Positions 33,091 through 44,438 of a stretch of 64,000 nt of DNA are shown piece after piece. The translations under genes and the position numbers were made by a program. The first letter of the stretch is position 1. Every line of letters begins with the position of its first letter. Under the pieces are notes generated by a model. The model did not search any database. It was not told the DNA's origin and saw nothing but the letters and a program-made list of their open reading frames with translations. This stretch comes from Pectinophora gossypiella (lineage: Eukaryota; Arthropoda; Insecta; Lepidoptera; Gelechiidae). The DNA lies in the NCBI RefSeq assembly GCF_024362695.1, contig NC_065422.1, positions 5,393,534 to 5,457,533 on the forward strand. The letters are read 5' to 3'.

Positions 33091-35002
33091 GGGAAGAAAG
33101 TAAGAGAGGCTTTTTGGCGGGAAACGGGAACGGGACAGTTGCTTTCTTCATTGAGTAATCTAAATAATTAATACGAAGTGGTGTTTTGTGGTTAATGATC
33201 GCATTAAGTTAGTCGGAAGACATTCGTGAGTGTTATTATATTGGAGTATTCAATAAACAAAGTGTATCTGCCTATTTTCGCTTCGTGCCAGGAAGCCGCT
33301 TCATAACTCGAAAGTTTATGCGGACTTTTGAGTTAATTCGTTTGGGGTTCAGAGTAGGAGTCTACTCCGAGGGTGGGGGCTTAGGTTTCATCATCATCAC
33401 CTTTCATCATTTCATTAATCATCAAGAAAAAAAATACGTCAGACATGGCTGTATGGGCATAGTTCCCTTTGCCTTACCCTCTGTCATTACGTTGTAGGTA
33501 TTTTTGAATAAAATGTACCCCAGTTATGAGAAATTGGGTAATTATCATATTAAATTTCAACAGCGCCATCTATATTACTTTTGGGGAACGTAGCCTAGAA
33601 AGTCCCTTATTGGTGCGCAACCTTTGCGCCAAGAACAAACCGGCACGGGGGTCATCTCCACTCTCTCTTAAACGACGTCCGATTTCCGCTATAAATTTGG
33701 CAAATTAAACCATAAGTCTCATTAAATGTCAAATATGATAGTGCGACAGGGCTCTAAAGTGGGTACGTAGCATTCTTTATTCTAAGGTCTTGTATTTATA
33801 AAATCTACCGCCCCGGTCTGTTTGTCTCGCTTTGCCACCTCCGTACGCAGCATAGAATTTAATTCACTACTCTACAAGTTTTTAGTAAACTTAGTTTGAC
33901 TCACAAACAAACTAAAATTAGGTACAAATTAGTTTTACAAAGTAACTAAACATGTGTTTGCGATGTCCGAGTTAGATAAATAGCAACTAGTAACAAGTGC
34001 GGGACCACAGAATGGGGGTCCCACAAACGGGGCCTCGTGGTCCCCCATTTTGTGGCACTAACTAGCTAACTTCTCCCGTTTTCTGTTTATTTTCTTTTGT
34101 TACCAACTTTAGGTTCGTTAAAAGCCTTTAAAGTCCAGATTATTTTGGGAGGTCTTTAAATGGTTTATACATTTGTTGAGCGAATAAACAAAACAGTGCA
34201 ATTAAAATGTTTTCGAATTGAAATTCTGATTTGTAAGTAGGCGAAACAGTATGCTACTTTCCTCGAATACAGTATAGATGGCGCTATACAGGTTTTTTTT
34301 CGTTACTAATTACACCGATAACAGAAATAATATATTATGCATCTTTTATCTTTGTTTTTGTAAATGATGACCCTTTTTATTACACTTCCACCCTTTACTA
34401 TTCTGATCAAAATATATAGGGTGTTAGTGACGTCGTAACGAAAACTTTGAGGGATGATTCAGACCATGATTCTGAGTTGCTATCAAGTGGAATTTTCCGT
34501 CGCAAAAGTATGGAACTGAAAATAATTTAAATAAGCTCTAAAATTTTCATGACTTCTCCGACAGGAAATTCCACTTGATATCGACTCAGAATCATGGTCT
34601 GAATCATCCCCTTCAGTATTCGTTACAGTGTCACTAACACCCATACCTACTTGTATGGCTACTGTATGTACTTGTATGGGGTGTAAGTGACATCGTAACG
34701 AATAGTGAAAGGGATGATTCAGCTCATTATTCTGAGCTAATATCAAGTAGAATTTTCCATAGCAAAAGTATAGAATTGAAAAAAAAAAAAAATAACAAAA
34801 AAAAAAACATGAATGTTGCGACGGAAAATTCCACTTGATATTAACTCAGAATCGTGGTCTGAATCATCCCCCTTAGTATTCGTTACGATGTCACTAACAC
34901 CCATAAGCAATACATAGGTAGCAACATAATTATATATACAGTATGATCCAAAATTCAAGCAACAATTATTTTTATATATGCTTCTGTCATTACACTGTAT
35001 TT
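33091..35002 (+). repeat. large tandem repeat, unit 2 (1912 bp, internal deletion)
   Basis: Same as unit 1 but 271 bp are missing between TTATTGGTGCG and CAACCTTTGCGCC (around 33618). Otherwise nearly identical, so recent or homogenised. Confidence 0.93.
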
Positions 35003-37185
35003 GGGAAGAAAGTAAGAGAGGCTTTTTGGCGGGAAACGGGAACGGGACAGTTGCTTTCTTCATTGAGTAATCTAAATAATTAATACGAAGTGGTGTTTTG
35101 TGGTTAATGATCGCATTAAGTTAGTCGGAAGACATTCGCGAGTGTTATTATATTGGAGTATTCAATAAACAAAGTGTATCTGCCTATTTTCGCTTCGTGC
35201 CAGGAAGCCGCTTCATAACTCGAAAGTTTATGCGGACTTTTGAGTTAATTCGTTTGGGGTTCAGAGTAGGAGTCTACTCCGAGGGTGGGGGCTTAGGTTT
35301 CATCATCATCACCTTTCATCATTTCATTAATCATCAAGAAAAAAAATACGTCAGACATGGCTGTATGGGCATACTTAGTTCCCTCTGTCATTACGTTGTA
35401 GGTATTTTTGAATAAAATGTACCCCAGTTATGAGAAATTGGGTAATTATCATATTACATTTCAACAGCGCCATCTATATTACTTTTGGGGAACGTAGCCT
35501 AGAAAGTCCCTTATTGGTGCGCGGCGGAGATTCAGTTCTGTATGTAATAAGCAGGTACGGTCACGAGTACTAATATATATGTATACACTTTGAAACCATG
35601 TCACATTAACTTTTTTGGCAAATACTAAAAACAATTACAAATGAAACTTAAACACTTCTAAACACGAAATGACATAAATAATTAACAAAAATAATGCTAT
35701 TTACTGCACTCGTCAAAAAGCCCGCCCCTGACTTATCCGGGCGCGAAGGTGCCCATTACACTAGCCGCATTTCCTCGCTGTACAGCAATCGGCAACCTTT
35801 GCGCCAAGAACAAACCGGCACGGGGGTCATCTCCACTCTCTCTTAAACGACGTCCGATTTCCGCTATAAATTTGGCAAATATTAAATGACAAAATGTCAA
35901 AAATCATTAAATGTCAAATATGATAGTGCGACAGGGCTCTAAAGTGGGTACGTAGCATTCTTTATTCTAAGGTCTTGTATTTATAAAATCTACCGCCCCG
36001 GTCTGTTTGTCTCGCTTTGCCACCTCCGTACGCAGCATAGAATTTAATTCACTACTCTACAAGTTTTTAGTAAACTTAGTTTGACTCACAAACAAACTAA
36101 AATTAGGTACAAATTAGTTTTACAAAGTAACTAAACATGTGTTTGCGATGTCCGAGTTAGATAAATAGCAACTAGTAAAACTAGTAACAAGTGCGGGACC
36201 ACAGAATGGGGGTCCCACAAACGGGGCCTCGTGGTCCCCCATTTTGTGGCACTAACTAGCTAACTTCTCCCGTTTTCTGTTTATTTTCTTTTGTTACCAA
36301 CTTTAGGTTCGTTAAAAGCCTTTAAAGTCCAGATTATTTTGGGAGGTCTTTAAATGGTTTATACATTTGTTGAGCGAATAAACAAAACAGTGCAATTAAA
36401 ATGTTTTCGAATTGAAATTCTGATTTGTAAGTAGGCGAAACAGTATGCTACTTTCCTCGAATACAGTATAGATGGCGCTATACAGGTTTTTTTTCGTTAC
36501 TAATTACACCGATAACAGACATAATATATTATGCATCTTTTATCTTTGTTTTTGTAAATGATGACCCTTTTTATTACACTTCCACCCTTTACTATTCTGA
36601 TCAAAATATATAGGGTGTTAGTGACGTCGTAACGAAAACTTTGAGGGATGATTCAGACCATGATTCTGAGTTGCTATCAAGTGGAATTTTCCGTCGCAAA
36701 AGTATGGAACTGAAAATAATTTAAATAAGCTCTAAAATTTTCATGACTTCTCCGACAGGAAATTCCACTTGATATCGACTCAGAATCATGGTCTGAATCA
36801 TCCCCTTCAGTATTCGTTACAGTGTCACTAACACCCATACCTACTTGTATGGCTACTGTATGTACTTGTATGGGGTGTAAGTGACATCGTAACGAATAGT
36901 GAAAGGGATGATTCAGCTCATTATTCTGAGCTAATATCAAGTAGAATTTTTAGCAAAAGTATAGAATTGAAAAAAAAAAAAAAAAAAAAACATGAATGTT
37001 GCGACGGAAAATTCCACTTGATATTAACTCAGAATCGTGGTCTGAATCATCCCCCTTAGTATTCGTTACGATGTCACTAACACCCATAAGCAATACATAG
37101 GTAGCAACATAATTATATACACAGTATGATCCAAAATTCAAGCAATAATTATTTTTATATATGTTTCTGTCATTACACTGTATTT
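35003..37185 (+). repeat. large tandem repeat, unit 3 (about 2183 bp)
   Basis: Retains the segment deleted in unit 2. Differences include a short change near 35375, an altered stretch at 35880-35915 and a doubled ACTAGTAAAACTAGTAA at about 36171. It ends by continuing into an intact M1. Confidence 0.92.
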
Positions 37186-37300
37186 TGGAATAATTATTTA
37201 CCCGAGTAATGAGAAAATAGGTAATTATCACGTTAAAGATATACAACGCCATCTATATTGCTTTTGTTGAACGTAACCGGAAAGCCCCTCATTGCCTCAG
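37165..37300 (+). mobile_element. intact M1 MITE at the right edge of the tandem array
   Basis: TTTCTGTCATTACACTGTAT, CCCGAGTAATGAGAAAATAG and CAACGCCATCTATATTGC. Internal junctions of the array cut this element after CTGTATTT. Confidence 0.75.
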
Positions 37301-37554
37301 TGGGTCCGATTCGGTGGGGACACGTCTAACAAAAAAAAAAAAAAAACACTTCGTGAGATACCCATTTTGTTCGGCCGGGTTATTCGTTCATTTTGAAATT
37401 AACAGTTGTCAATCATCCGTCCCTTTCCTTTTCGGCGGAGAAGAAAATGACGGGTTAAATAAACTTAGGGTATCTCTGCAGGAATCGGGGCTAATGTCAA
37501 TAAAAACAAACGACCATTTATTTGTTGCTATTGTTCGCGGTGCAGATGTTTGGA

Positions 37555-37846
37555 CCCCGATACCGACCCCGCGGACCCCGATACCGACCCCGCCGGCGTG
37601 GTCGACGATTTCCCTCATTCAGCGCTTATCGCTATCGACCCACTAGGGTCGATTAATTCTTTCAAATATTTTTCCTCTCAGACGACGCCCTGAGTCGAGG
37701 TTCGCGCCCAACTGGGCACCCTCAGGCCTGTTGTCTTAAACGTTGTACCGGGTGAGAGCCTTCAGCGCTCCCCATTTGTCCGGCCAAGTAGTTAATGCCA
37801 TCTGCGGCAAATCTACAATAAGTCACGTCAAAAAAAAAAAAAAAAG
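37555..37846 (+). mobile_element. family P retroelement fragment with poly(A) tail
   Basis: A doubled GACCCCGATACCGACCCCG, GTCGACGATTTCCCTCATTC, GAGAGCCTTCAGCGCTCCCC and GCAAATCTACAATAAGTCAC followed by about 15 A. The tail marks the direction and a LINE-style mechanism. Confidence 0.8.
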
Positions 37847-38309
37847 CAGATGTCTGCACCGGAGCCAGAATCTTGCGCAGACCCCTAAGGAAGCTAGCCA
37901 AGATTCTTTGATATTAAAAAAGGGGAGAATGTGCAAGATAGCGCATCTTTTTACAGAGTTTTACCTCTTTTATATAGTTTTTTATTCCCGTATTGTCTTT
38001 GTTTTTGATGACTTTTGGGGTTTTGTTGTTCTTGTAAATATATATTATATTCCTGTTTGCACGAGAACCGTTTTTATTTTTGGTAGATCGCCAATAAAGA
38101 GGTCCCTTAAAACTCTATAGTAAAGTACGTATGTAAACAGGCAGGGCAGAGTGATCGATAGAGAGAGGGGCTTAGCGAGCTCGTTGGAAAAACTTCACTC
38201 ATTTGGAGGCTAGGGGGCTCAGTGCCTACACAGAGTAGCCGACGGAGATTAACTCCATACTGCCCAAAAGTTACAGCTACATAGCAAACTTCTCTGAAGG
38301 ACTGTGAAT

Positions 38310-38362
38310 GTTCCGACCAAGTGGTTAATGCCATTGCAAATCTACAATAACTCGTAAAAAAA
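38310..38362 (+). repeat. family P 3' end fragment
   Basis: CCGACCAAGTGGTTAATGCC, then GCAAATCTACAATAACTCG and A-rich sequence. Confidence 0.55.
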
Positions 38363-38409
38363 GTGTAATTCTATACACAAAGTGTATTTCTATATGTATA
38401 AAGTGTATT

Positions 38410-38456
38410 TTTAAATTGCAAATTTGCTTTGATGTGGCGATTTTAATCCCCTAGTA
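38410..38456. repeat. M5 MITE end fragment
   Basis: TTTGCTTTGATGTGGCGATT and TTAATCCCC match the end at 55790-55819. Confidence 0.5.
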
Positions 38457-38827
38457 CATGAAACATCAGTTTTATCGGTCTATTTTTCAATCTCCTTCCA
38501 AAATGTAGGTTATCTGTAGCAATATTCACACAAGTAGGTGTGTATAGCAGCAGTGATTCAACGAATCCGAGGGGAACGAGTAAAATCACTTAGCATATGA
38601 CAAATAGTGCGGCGTTGACAAGCTTTTAAGATACACTCGAAGCCCGGGGGAGGCTACAGACGTCGGGCGCTTTTTGTGATATTAATTTTCTGCATACTTA
38701 CGACATATAGGCACTTACAAATTGTTGTATTGAACACCACGTAAGCACCTTTCTGAAAAACCTCGATTTTTTTAAATTAAGTCCAATCCAGGTATAAATT
38801 TATCATCTCCTTTATCACGGCCTCCGT

Positions 38828-38974
38828 GCTTTACGAGTGGCCTCAGAGAATATTTAGTGGAGAAAATAAAACATAGCCTGAAAAGATACTATTTAGATAT
38901 GGACATAATTGGCGCGTGCAACGGGAGACACTGCCCTAGAAGTATGGAAGCTGAATGTATGTCAGATATGAACA
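38828..38974 (+). pseudogene. displaced fragment of fucosyltransferase exon 1
   Basis: This plus-strand piece encodes a run from LRE-like sequence through RYYLDMDIIGACNGRHC to SMEAECMSDMN. It matches 40861-41008 of the two-exon fucosyltransferase at about 96% by my hand count (five differences in about 140 bases), in opposite orientation. No start, no anchor, no C-terminus. A 40-bp direct duplication flanks it (38789-38828 and 38973-39012), the right copy leading into a SINE head. Non-functional. Confidence 0.85.
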
Positions 38975-39002
38975 GGTATAAATTTACCATCTCCTTTATT
39001 AC

Positions 39003-39306
39003 GGCCTCCGTGGTCCAGTGGTTGAGCGTTGGGCTCACGACCCGGTTCGAATCCCGGTGGGGACATTACTATGTAATCCCTAGTTTGGTTATGACATTAC
39101 AGGCTGATCACCTGATTGTCCAAAAAGTAAGATAATCCGTGCTTTGGAAGGCACGTTAAGCCGTTGGTCCCGGTTACTACTTAGTGATGTAAGTAAGTAG
39201 CCGTTACATGAGCCATGTCAGGGGCCTTTGGCGACTCAATAATAACCCTGACACCAGGGTTGATGAGTTTGGTAATTCACCCCACAACCCACACGATAGA
39301 TAGATA
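39003..39306 (+). mobile_element. SINE, family A, with (TAGA)n end
   Basis: tRNA-like head, core and tail, ending ACACGATAGATAGATAGA. A few bases of the head near 39040 are missing. Confidence 0.85.
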
Positions 39307-39318
39307 GATAGATAGACA

Positions 39319-39625
39319 GGGTCCGGTTACCCAACCTGAAGACAGGTTCGGTTTTTTACAGTAGCGACTGTCTGTCTGATCTTCCAGCCCGCGAAGGGAA
39401 TACCAGCCCAATATAGGTTAGGTTACATACCTCTGAAAATGCATTTCTCGGGAATGTGGGCTTCCTCACGATGTTTTTCGTCACCGCGGAGCACGTGATA
39501 ATCATTTATGATCCAGACATGAATTCGAAAACAAATTCGACAATCATTGGTTTAGGCCTGTGCTGGATTCGAACCTGCGATCTCAAAGGGAGAGGCAAGC
39601 GTTCTACCAATTGGGCTACCACGGG
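39319..39625 (-). mobile_element. SINE, family B
   Basis: Reversed: GGGTCCGGTTACCCAACCTG to CCAATTGGGCTACCACGGGT, including GGATTCGAACCTGCGATCTC as the reversed B box. Abuts the family A SINE head to tail. Confidence 0.85.
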
Positions 39626-39871
39626 TCGCAACTAAATTTCAATATTACAATTTTAATATCTAAGTATAATGTAATAACTAAGCAAAGGCAAAAAGGTATA
39701 GACGTCATTCAGCCTACTTCAGTGGACATTTAAAATAAATAATAAGAATTGCATTAAAAGCAAAAATATTCAAATTAGTTTTTTTGTAATAGCATAATGT
39801 TTCATTTAAAAATATACCTTACATACCAAATTTTCTTTGGCTAGTAATAAAATAAGAAATGCTTTATTATG

Positions 39872-40160
39872 TTATTTAACTTTTTTATTGTTACAGGTTT
39901 TATGTGGTTTAACGCCGTATGCCAGTATTTCTTTTGGGTTCCACCACTCTCGGAAGTTCGGATAAACTTTTGTAACATCCTTGTTTAGGATCTCGCAAAG
40001 TCCGCAGATGCTACGGTTGTTTTCTGAATAAGAATAATAGTTTCTCCACCTGAAAAAGTCTTTGTAGGCACCCCTGCTCTTCATGAGAACCGCCATGGTG
40101 TATGCAGTCTTCTCTGCTCCAAGTTTACCCGCGTCTAAGTACGAATGTGGTGGCAGGAAC
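39872..40160 (-). CDS. coding exon 2 of the two-exon fucosyltransferase
   Basis: Acceptor AG at 40162-40161. Encodes RFLPPHSYLDAGK, DFFRWRNYY, CGLCEIL and FREWWNP, and stops at 39874-39872 after CNNKKVK. Same phase and position as exon 4 of the other copy. Confidence 0.9.
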
Positions 40161-41641
40161 CTGAAGTTTAAAAAAAGAACATGAAACGATAAGTGCTTTT
40201 AAATCACGTTATTGTAGAGCGGGCGAAGAGAATGTTGAATAATGACGATCGATAGAAAGAAAGAAAGACAGACAAAGCCTTATATACTTCAATATGTTTT
40301 TTTTTTATTTTGCTAAAAGATCTTAGTAAGACGTCATTTTCTCAATTTAGAATAATGGATCTCGAGAATAAGTTGCTTCTCAAACGGGGAGCGGCGGTTC
40401 GATCCCCGGTACTGGAGTTGCACAGTTACAACACAGTTAGCTCGACCATTACAGACGGCGATACGGCTCACCACCTATCACATTGGTCTAACAGAAAGCT
40501 CGGCTCGGTGTCGTACTTAGTACAACATGCGATGAATATACCTCTGACTACCCCTTTTGGGAATATAGTCGTGAGCTATTGTGATGTTGTGTTATTTATT
40601 ACATTTACACTACTTTGATCTACATTGGATTTAGTGACTCTGAAATAGCAGCTAATATCTAATCCGATTAATGAAAATTAAAAACTATTTGAATAAAGAA
40701 GAAGAAGAAAACAAAATAAGTAGTTTAAAAAATAACAACCTGGAATAATTGGCTCCACCAAACACGACAGGGACAATAAACGATTGGAACGCCTTTACAA
40801 CTTTTTCCGTGACGTAATCTTCCGCTACAGAATCTTCGAACGCTAAATAAAAATACAATTTGTTCATATCTGACATACATTCAGCTTCCATACTTTTAGG
40901 GCAGTGTCTCCCGTTGCACGCGCCAATTATGTCCATATCTAAATAATATCTTTTCAGGCCATATTTTATTTTCTCCACTAAAGATTCTCTGAGGCCACTC
41001 GTAAAGCAGTTTGAAGACACCCATGCAACTGTTAGTTTCTTGTCCAAAATTATTGGCTCTATAAGAGGTCCTACGGGATCGTACACATTGCGCCATCCCA
41101 TGTTCAGCCGTGGTCCAATCTCATTGCTATCTTCGTCTTCTATGCTAAAATACGGCCAAGGCACATCGGAATCTAACCTGTACGTCCAAGTGAGGTTGAA
41201 ATAATTGTCAAATGTCTGGTTGCACACGGGATAGTTTGCGGCTGAATCTTTCGTCGCAAAAACGTACAACTGTTTCGGGGACCGTCTTTTCGGCAGCTTG
41301 AATTTACTGTCGACGACGATATGTTTACCGTTGATCAGAATCGCGTCGAATTTCGTATAGTCGTTGAGAAGACTCCTGTCGTGAGTCACGAAGCAGTTAT
41401 CATACTGACAACGATTTTCTTTGAAAGCGTTTTGTTTTTCTTGCAAGCAGTTCCATTCTGGACCCCCTTTAGACCAAATTAGTATATATTTCATAGGTCT
41501 ATCTCGATTCAATTTCCATATTGAGATTTGTTTGTTGGATTTTATCGACTGTCGGAGAAAAACTGTGCAAAGAATCATCAGCAATAATACAGAGAAAGAC
41601 CTGAACATTTTTTTTATTAACTTCAAAATCATCATCTTCAT
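39872..41641 (-). CDS. alpha-1,3-fucosyltransferase (GT10, insect FucT C-like), two coding exons
   Basis: Exon 1 is 40740-41641 and exon 2 is 39872-40160; the donor lies at CCAG/GTTGTT and the acceptor at CTTCAG. The spliced protein has 396 residues. Residues 13-30 are a hydrophobic anchor after a basic tail, so a type II Golgi enzyme is expected. Motifs in order: KYILIWSKG (51-59), the ESPANY-like KDSAANYPVC (131-140), TWTYRLDSDVPWPYF (151-165), VAWVSSNC (205-212), the family core YFYLAFEDSVAEDYVTEK (263-280) with PVVFGGANYSRFLPP, and Cys-containing CGLCEIL near the end. Tyr276, Glu279 and Lys280 of DYVTEK match the GDP-fucose contacts known for GT10, so this copy looks catalytically competent. 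Expected role: fucosylation of GlcNAc on N-glycans or glycolipids; the acceptor cannot be read from sequence. It lies in the same orientation as the four-exon copy at 8.3-11.7 kb but lacks two of its introns. The symbol is left empty because orthology is not resolved. Confidence 0.93.
40370..40620 (+). mobile_element. SINE-like insertion in the fucosyltransferase intron
   Basis: Contains a B-box-like GGTTCGATCCCCGG at about 40397 followed by ACGGCTCACCACCTATCACA, also found in reverse at 23855-23881. The A box is weak. Lies within the 579-bp intron 40161-40739. Confidence 0.5.
40740..41641 (-). CDS. coding exon 1 of the two-exon fucosyltransferase
   Basis: One 902-base exon covers what is exons 1-3 in the other copy. 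The ATG at 41641 precedes the membrane anchor; MKMM gives alternative Mets at 3 and 4. The donor is GT at 40739-40738 with phase 2 split Arg301. Reading past it runs into intron sequence. Confidence 0.9.
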
Positions 41642-41644
41642 TTG

Positions 41645-42530
41645 ATACTTATGGGGCCTGGTTGTGCCTTTCTGTATCTGTTGTCCTTATAACTGTATCT
41701 TGTGTCCGTTGTGCTCATAAAAGTATATTTTATCTTTATATTATCTGATTTTTAATTCAGTTTTTTATTTCAGATGTCAATCACTACTGCGTACTTGACG
41801 AGATTATGAACTGAGGTAAAAAAAGAAATGTACCGATTATATACTCGCTACTGATGGAGATGGAGTATTCCGAGGAATCAAAACAAGATATTGTTAGCTG
41901 AAGAGTCTGCGTCGTTTGCGCTCGATATGACGCGGTTAACAGAGAATACTCATTTCTATGTACGAGGGTTTGAATACTTTTTACGGATACAGCCGGATAA
42001 ACAAACATACTGACAATAATCACAATTTCGCAGATGAGTCTTCGGTCTTCCCTTATCAACAGTTTTGTCCTTCTATGTCATTATTACATTAAGCTCACAA
42101 GTATATCCCAACGGGATAGTCAGAGTACGATAAAGTGCAAAAGTCCAATCAGTTTCTTGCCAAGTAATAAATTAACTGGTTGCACTTAAGACCTCCTGGT
42201 TACATGTCGTTTCTGTAATAGACCAAAAACACCTACAAAAACATAAGTTTTATATTTATGACAACTAATGGTGCATACTTAATTTCACTACTGTTTACAA
42301 ATAATTCGCTGGGCTCAGTGATTGCGCTTTTGCTCTTTCATTGTACATTAATCGAAAGATGAACTTAGTCACGCTTCACCGAGCTCTGTTAGATCCACGT
42401 GATAGATGGTCTGCCGTCTATTATAATGATCGAGCCAACTTAAAGTAAATAAAATAAAACTTAATAGCTCTCCGTTTGAGAAGCAAGTTATCCACAGGCT
42501 TGCCTCACGTTATCTTAATAATTAAGGAAA
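41645..42530. promoter_or_regulatory. upstream region of the two-exon fucosyltransferase
   Basis: No TATA box or initiator could be chosen with confidence. A 91-codon minus frame at 41784-42059 with a hydrophobic start has no recognised domain and may be 5' UTR or chance. Confidence 0.3.
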
Positions 42531-42671
42531 AATCGCGCTCAGAAAAGTATGAATTACGGAGAGTTTGATTACCACGGCATAGGACCACGGCTATCTCCTA
42601 AACATGTTCGGAAGAATGTCGGAGATGTTTTTTCTTGTTTCATACTTTTCAGAGCGCCATTTTTCCTTAAT
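42531..42671. mobile_element. palindromic MITE (M6)
   Basis: ATTAAGGAAAAATCGCGCTC with AGAAAAGTATGAA mirrors TTCATACTTTTCAGAGCGCC and ATTTTTCCTTAAT around a 60-base centre. Confidence 0.8.
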
Positions 42672-42679
42672 CGGGGTTT

Positions 42680-43280
42680 AGTTTTAAACTTTTAGGGTTT
42701 AGTTTTAAACATTGATAAAACGTTGCTGTAGTATCACTCATATATACCAAAACTCTTATATCACTGCAAAACTTTATCTTTCTCGAATAATTCGGCGAGG
42801 TACTATACCAGCTAACAGGCATAACTAGCAGGCAGGCATTAGCTAATGGATACCAGATTTCGTGATAGCACAGACATTGGCTAAATTATTGTAATTGCTT
42901 TCAGTGCAAACACCCTATTACTCTTAACGACAGCTAACTTCTACTTCGACATATATTTTGCGTCATTGCTGTCTAGACACGCGACTCCTTCAGCGTTTAA
43001 CAAGACAAACTCGCAATGGACGTCAAATTGAGTCAGGTTTAGAGCAAGCAGGTTATCGAATGAGCTTTATGGTAACCGGAACATACGACCTTAGTTCACC
43101 GTCTATCTTGGACTGCGAACATCGGATTAATGACCAGTTGACACTTCTATCGATATGGTATTCTACGTAATACATGAGGGAAGGATGTTATTTATATCGT
43201 AGCCTAGGTCTATGCTTTTGATTTGAACGTTAAACACGCGTTAAACAGTAAAGCTTAGTACGTACTTACTTATTACATGG
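42680..43280. other. no gene recognised
   Basis: Short chance frames only; the 70-codon plus frame at 42958 has no supporting features. Confidence 0.4.
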
Positions 43281-43296
43281 TAGATACATAATAGTT

Positions 43297-43590
43297 GAGG
43301 AGCTCGGTGACGCAGCGGTAAACGGGCTCGGTCTGCGATTGTTGAAGTTAAGCAACTTTCGCAAAGGCCGGTCATAGGATGGGTAACCACAAAAAAAAAG
43401 TTTTCATCTCGAGCACCTCCGTGCTTCGGAAGGCACGTTAAGCCGTTGGTCCCGGCTGCATTAGCAGTCGTTAATAACCACCAATCCGCACTGGGCCCGC
43501 GTGATGGTTTAAGGCCCGATCTCCCTATCCATCCATAGGGAAGGCTCGTGCCCCAGCAGTGGGGACGTTAATGGGCTGATGATGATGATG
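43297..43590 (+). mobile_element. SINE, family C
   Basis: GAGGAGCTCGGTGACGCAGC to GGGCTGATGATGATGATG. Imperfect flanking duplication ACATAATA (43286 and 43591). Confidence 0.88.
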
Positions 43591-44004
43591 ACATAATATA
43601 GTTGAACACGTTTTCCCTAATTGAATTGAAATTACTTAGTTTTTATGTAAGGCCTTAAGGCTGTTAAACGTTATTAGTTACTAATACTAAACCGCAAGCT
43701 ATACTAAAAGCTTAGTAAGTACTTATTACATGTTAGACACATACAGTTGAAACGAGTTTTTTCTAGTTAAAACTATTTGTGTTGTTGCAGTTTCTTGTCA
43801 TTTCTTCTCCTCAGCCATAACAACTTGCGAAATTTACATTGATCTTCAACAAGTTTACCCATGATAATTACGTTAAATAAATGATTCTGATTTCTGTTTT
43901 TACTTAAATAATGAATTATCTAATATGGCTTAAAAATAAATATCAGTTCATACTAGATATAACACATACCAACACTAAATATACACACACACGCGTTTGA
44001 TATA

Positions 44005-44065
44005 CTGGTCTCTGCTTACCCCGGTGGGAAATAGGCGTGAGTTTATATATGTATGTATGTACTAG
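44005..44065 (+). repeat. LINE 3' end fragment
   Basis: CTGCTTACCCCGGTGGGAAA TAGGCGTGAGTTTA, then TATGTATGTATG, as at 20990-21030. Confidence 0.6.
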
Positions 44066-44284
44066 ATATAAGTACCTAGAGAGATGTTGAACTAATGTAA
44101 TAATATTCTTCATATTCATTTTAGGATTTTGTATCAACAGTGGCTGCAAGTTGTCTTTGATTACTTGTAGCAATGTTCACCCCATTATCCTAATGAGGAG
44201 GCTCGTAATCCCTCTACGGGTATGAGATTATGATTACCAACTAGTCAAAAATAGCTCTGGTAACTGGAGAAATTATAAAAATAC

Positions 44285-44438
44285 CTACGGTCACGAGCAT
44301 TAATATGTATACACTTTGGTACCATGTCATATTAACTTTTTTGACAAATTGAACTGTAAGTCTCACTAAATGTCAAATATGTTAGTGCGACAGAGTCCTA
44401 AAGTGGGTACATTATATTGCTCATGACTGTACATACTT
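44285..44438. mobile_element. MITE family M3, uninterrupted
   Basis: GGTCACGAGCATTAATATG to TTGCTCATGACTGTA, with ends partly inverted (GTCACGAGCA and TGCTCATGAC). Confidence 0.75.

Noticed and set aside
32571..33151. Open frames of 87 and 106 codons, repeated in each tandem unit
   Set aside because: They lie across palindromic M2 MITEs and poly(A)/poly(T) centres; repetition reflects the DNA duplication, not coding selection.
38857..39135. 92-codon plus frame as a small fucosyltransferase
   Set aside because: Only about 40 residues match the enzyme; the remainder is intron-like sequence and a SINE.
41784..42059. Small secreted protein upstream of the fucosyltransferase
   Set aside because: Only a hydrophobic start supports it; Ser/Thr-rich remainder looks like chance translation or 5' UTR.
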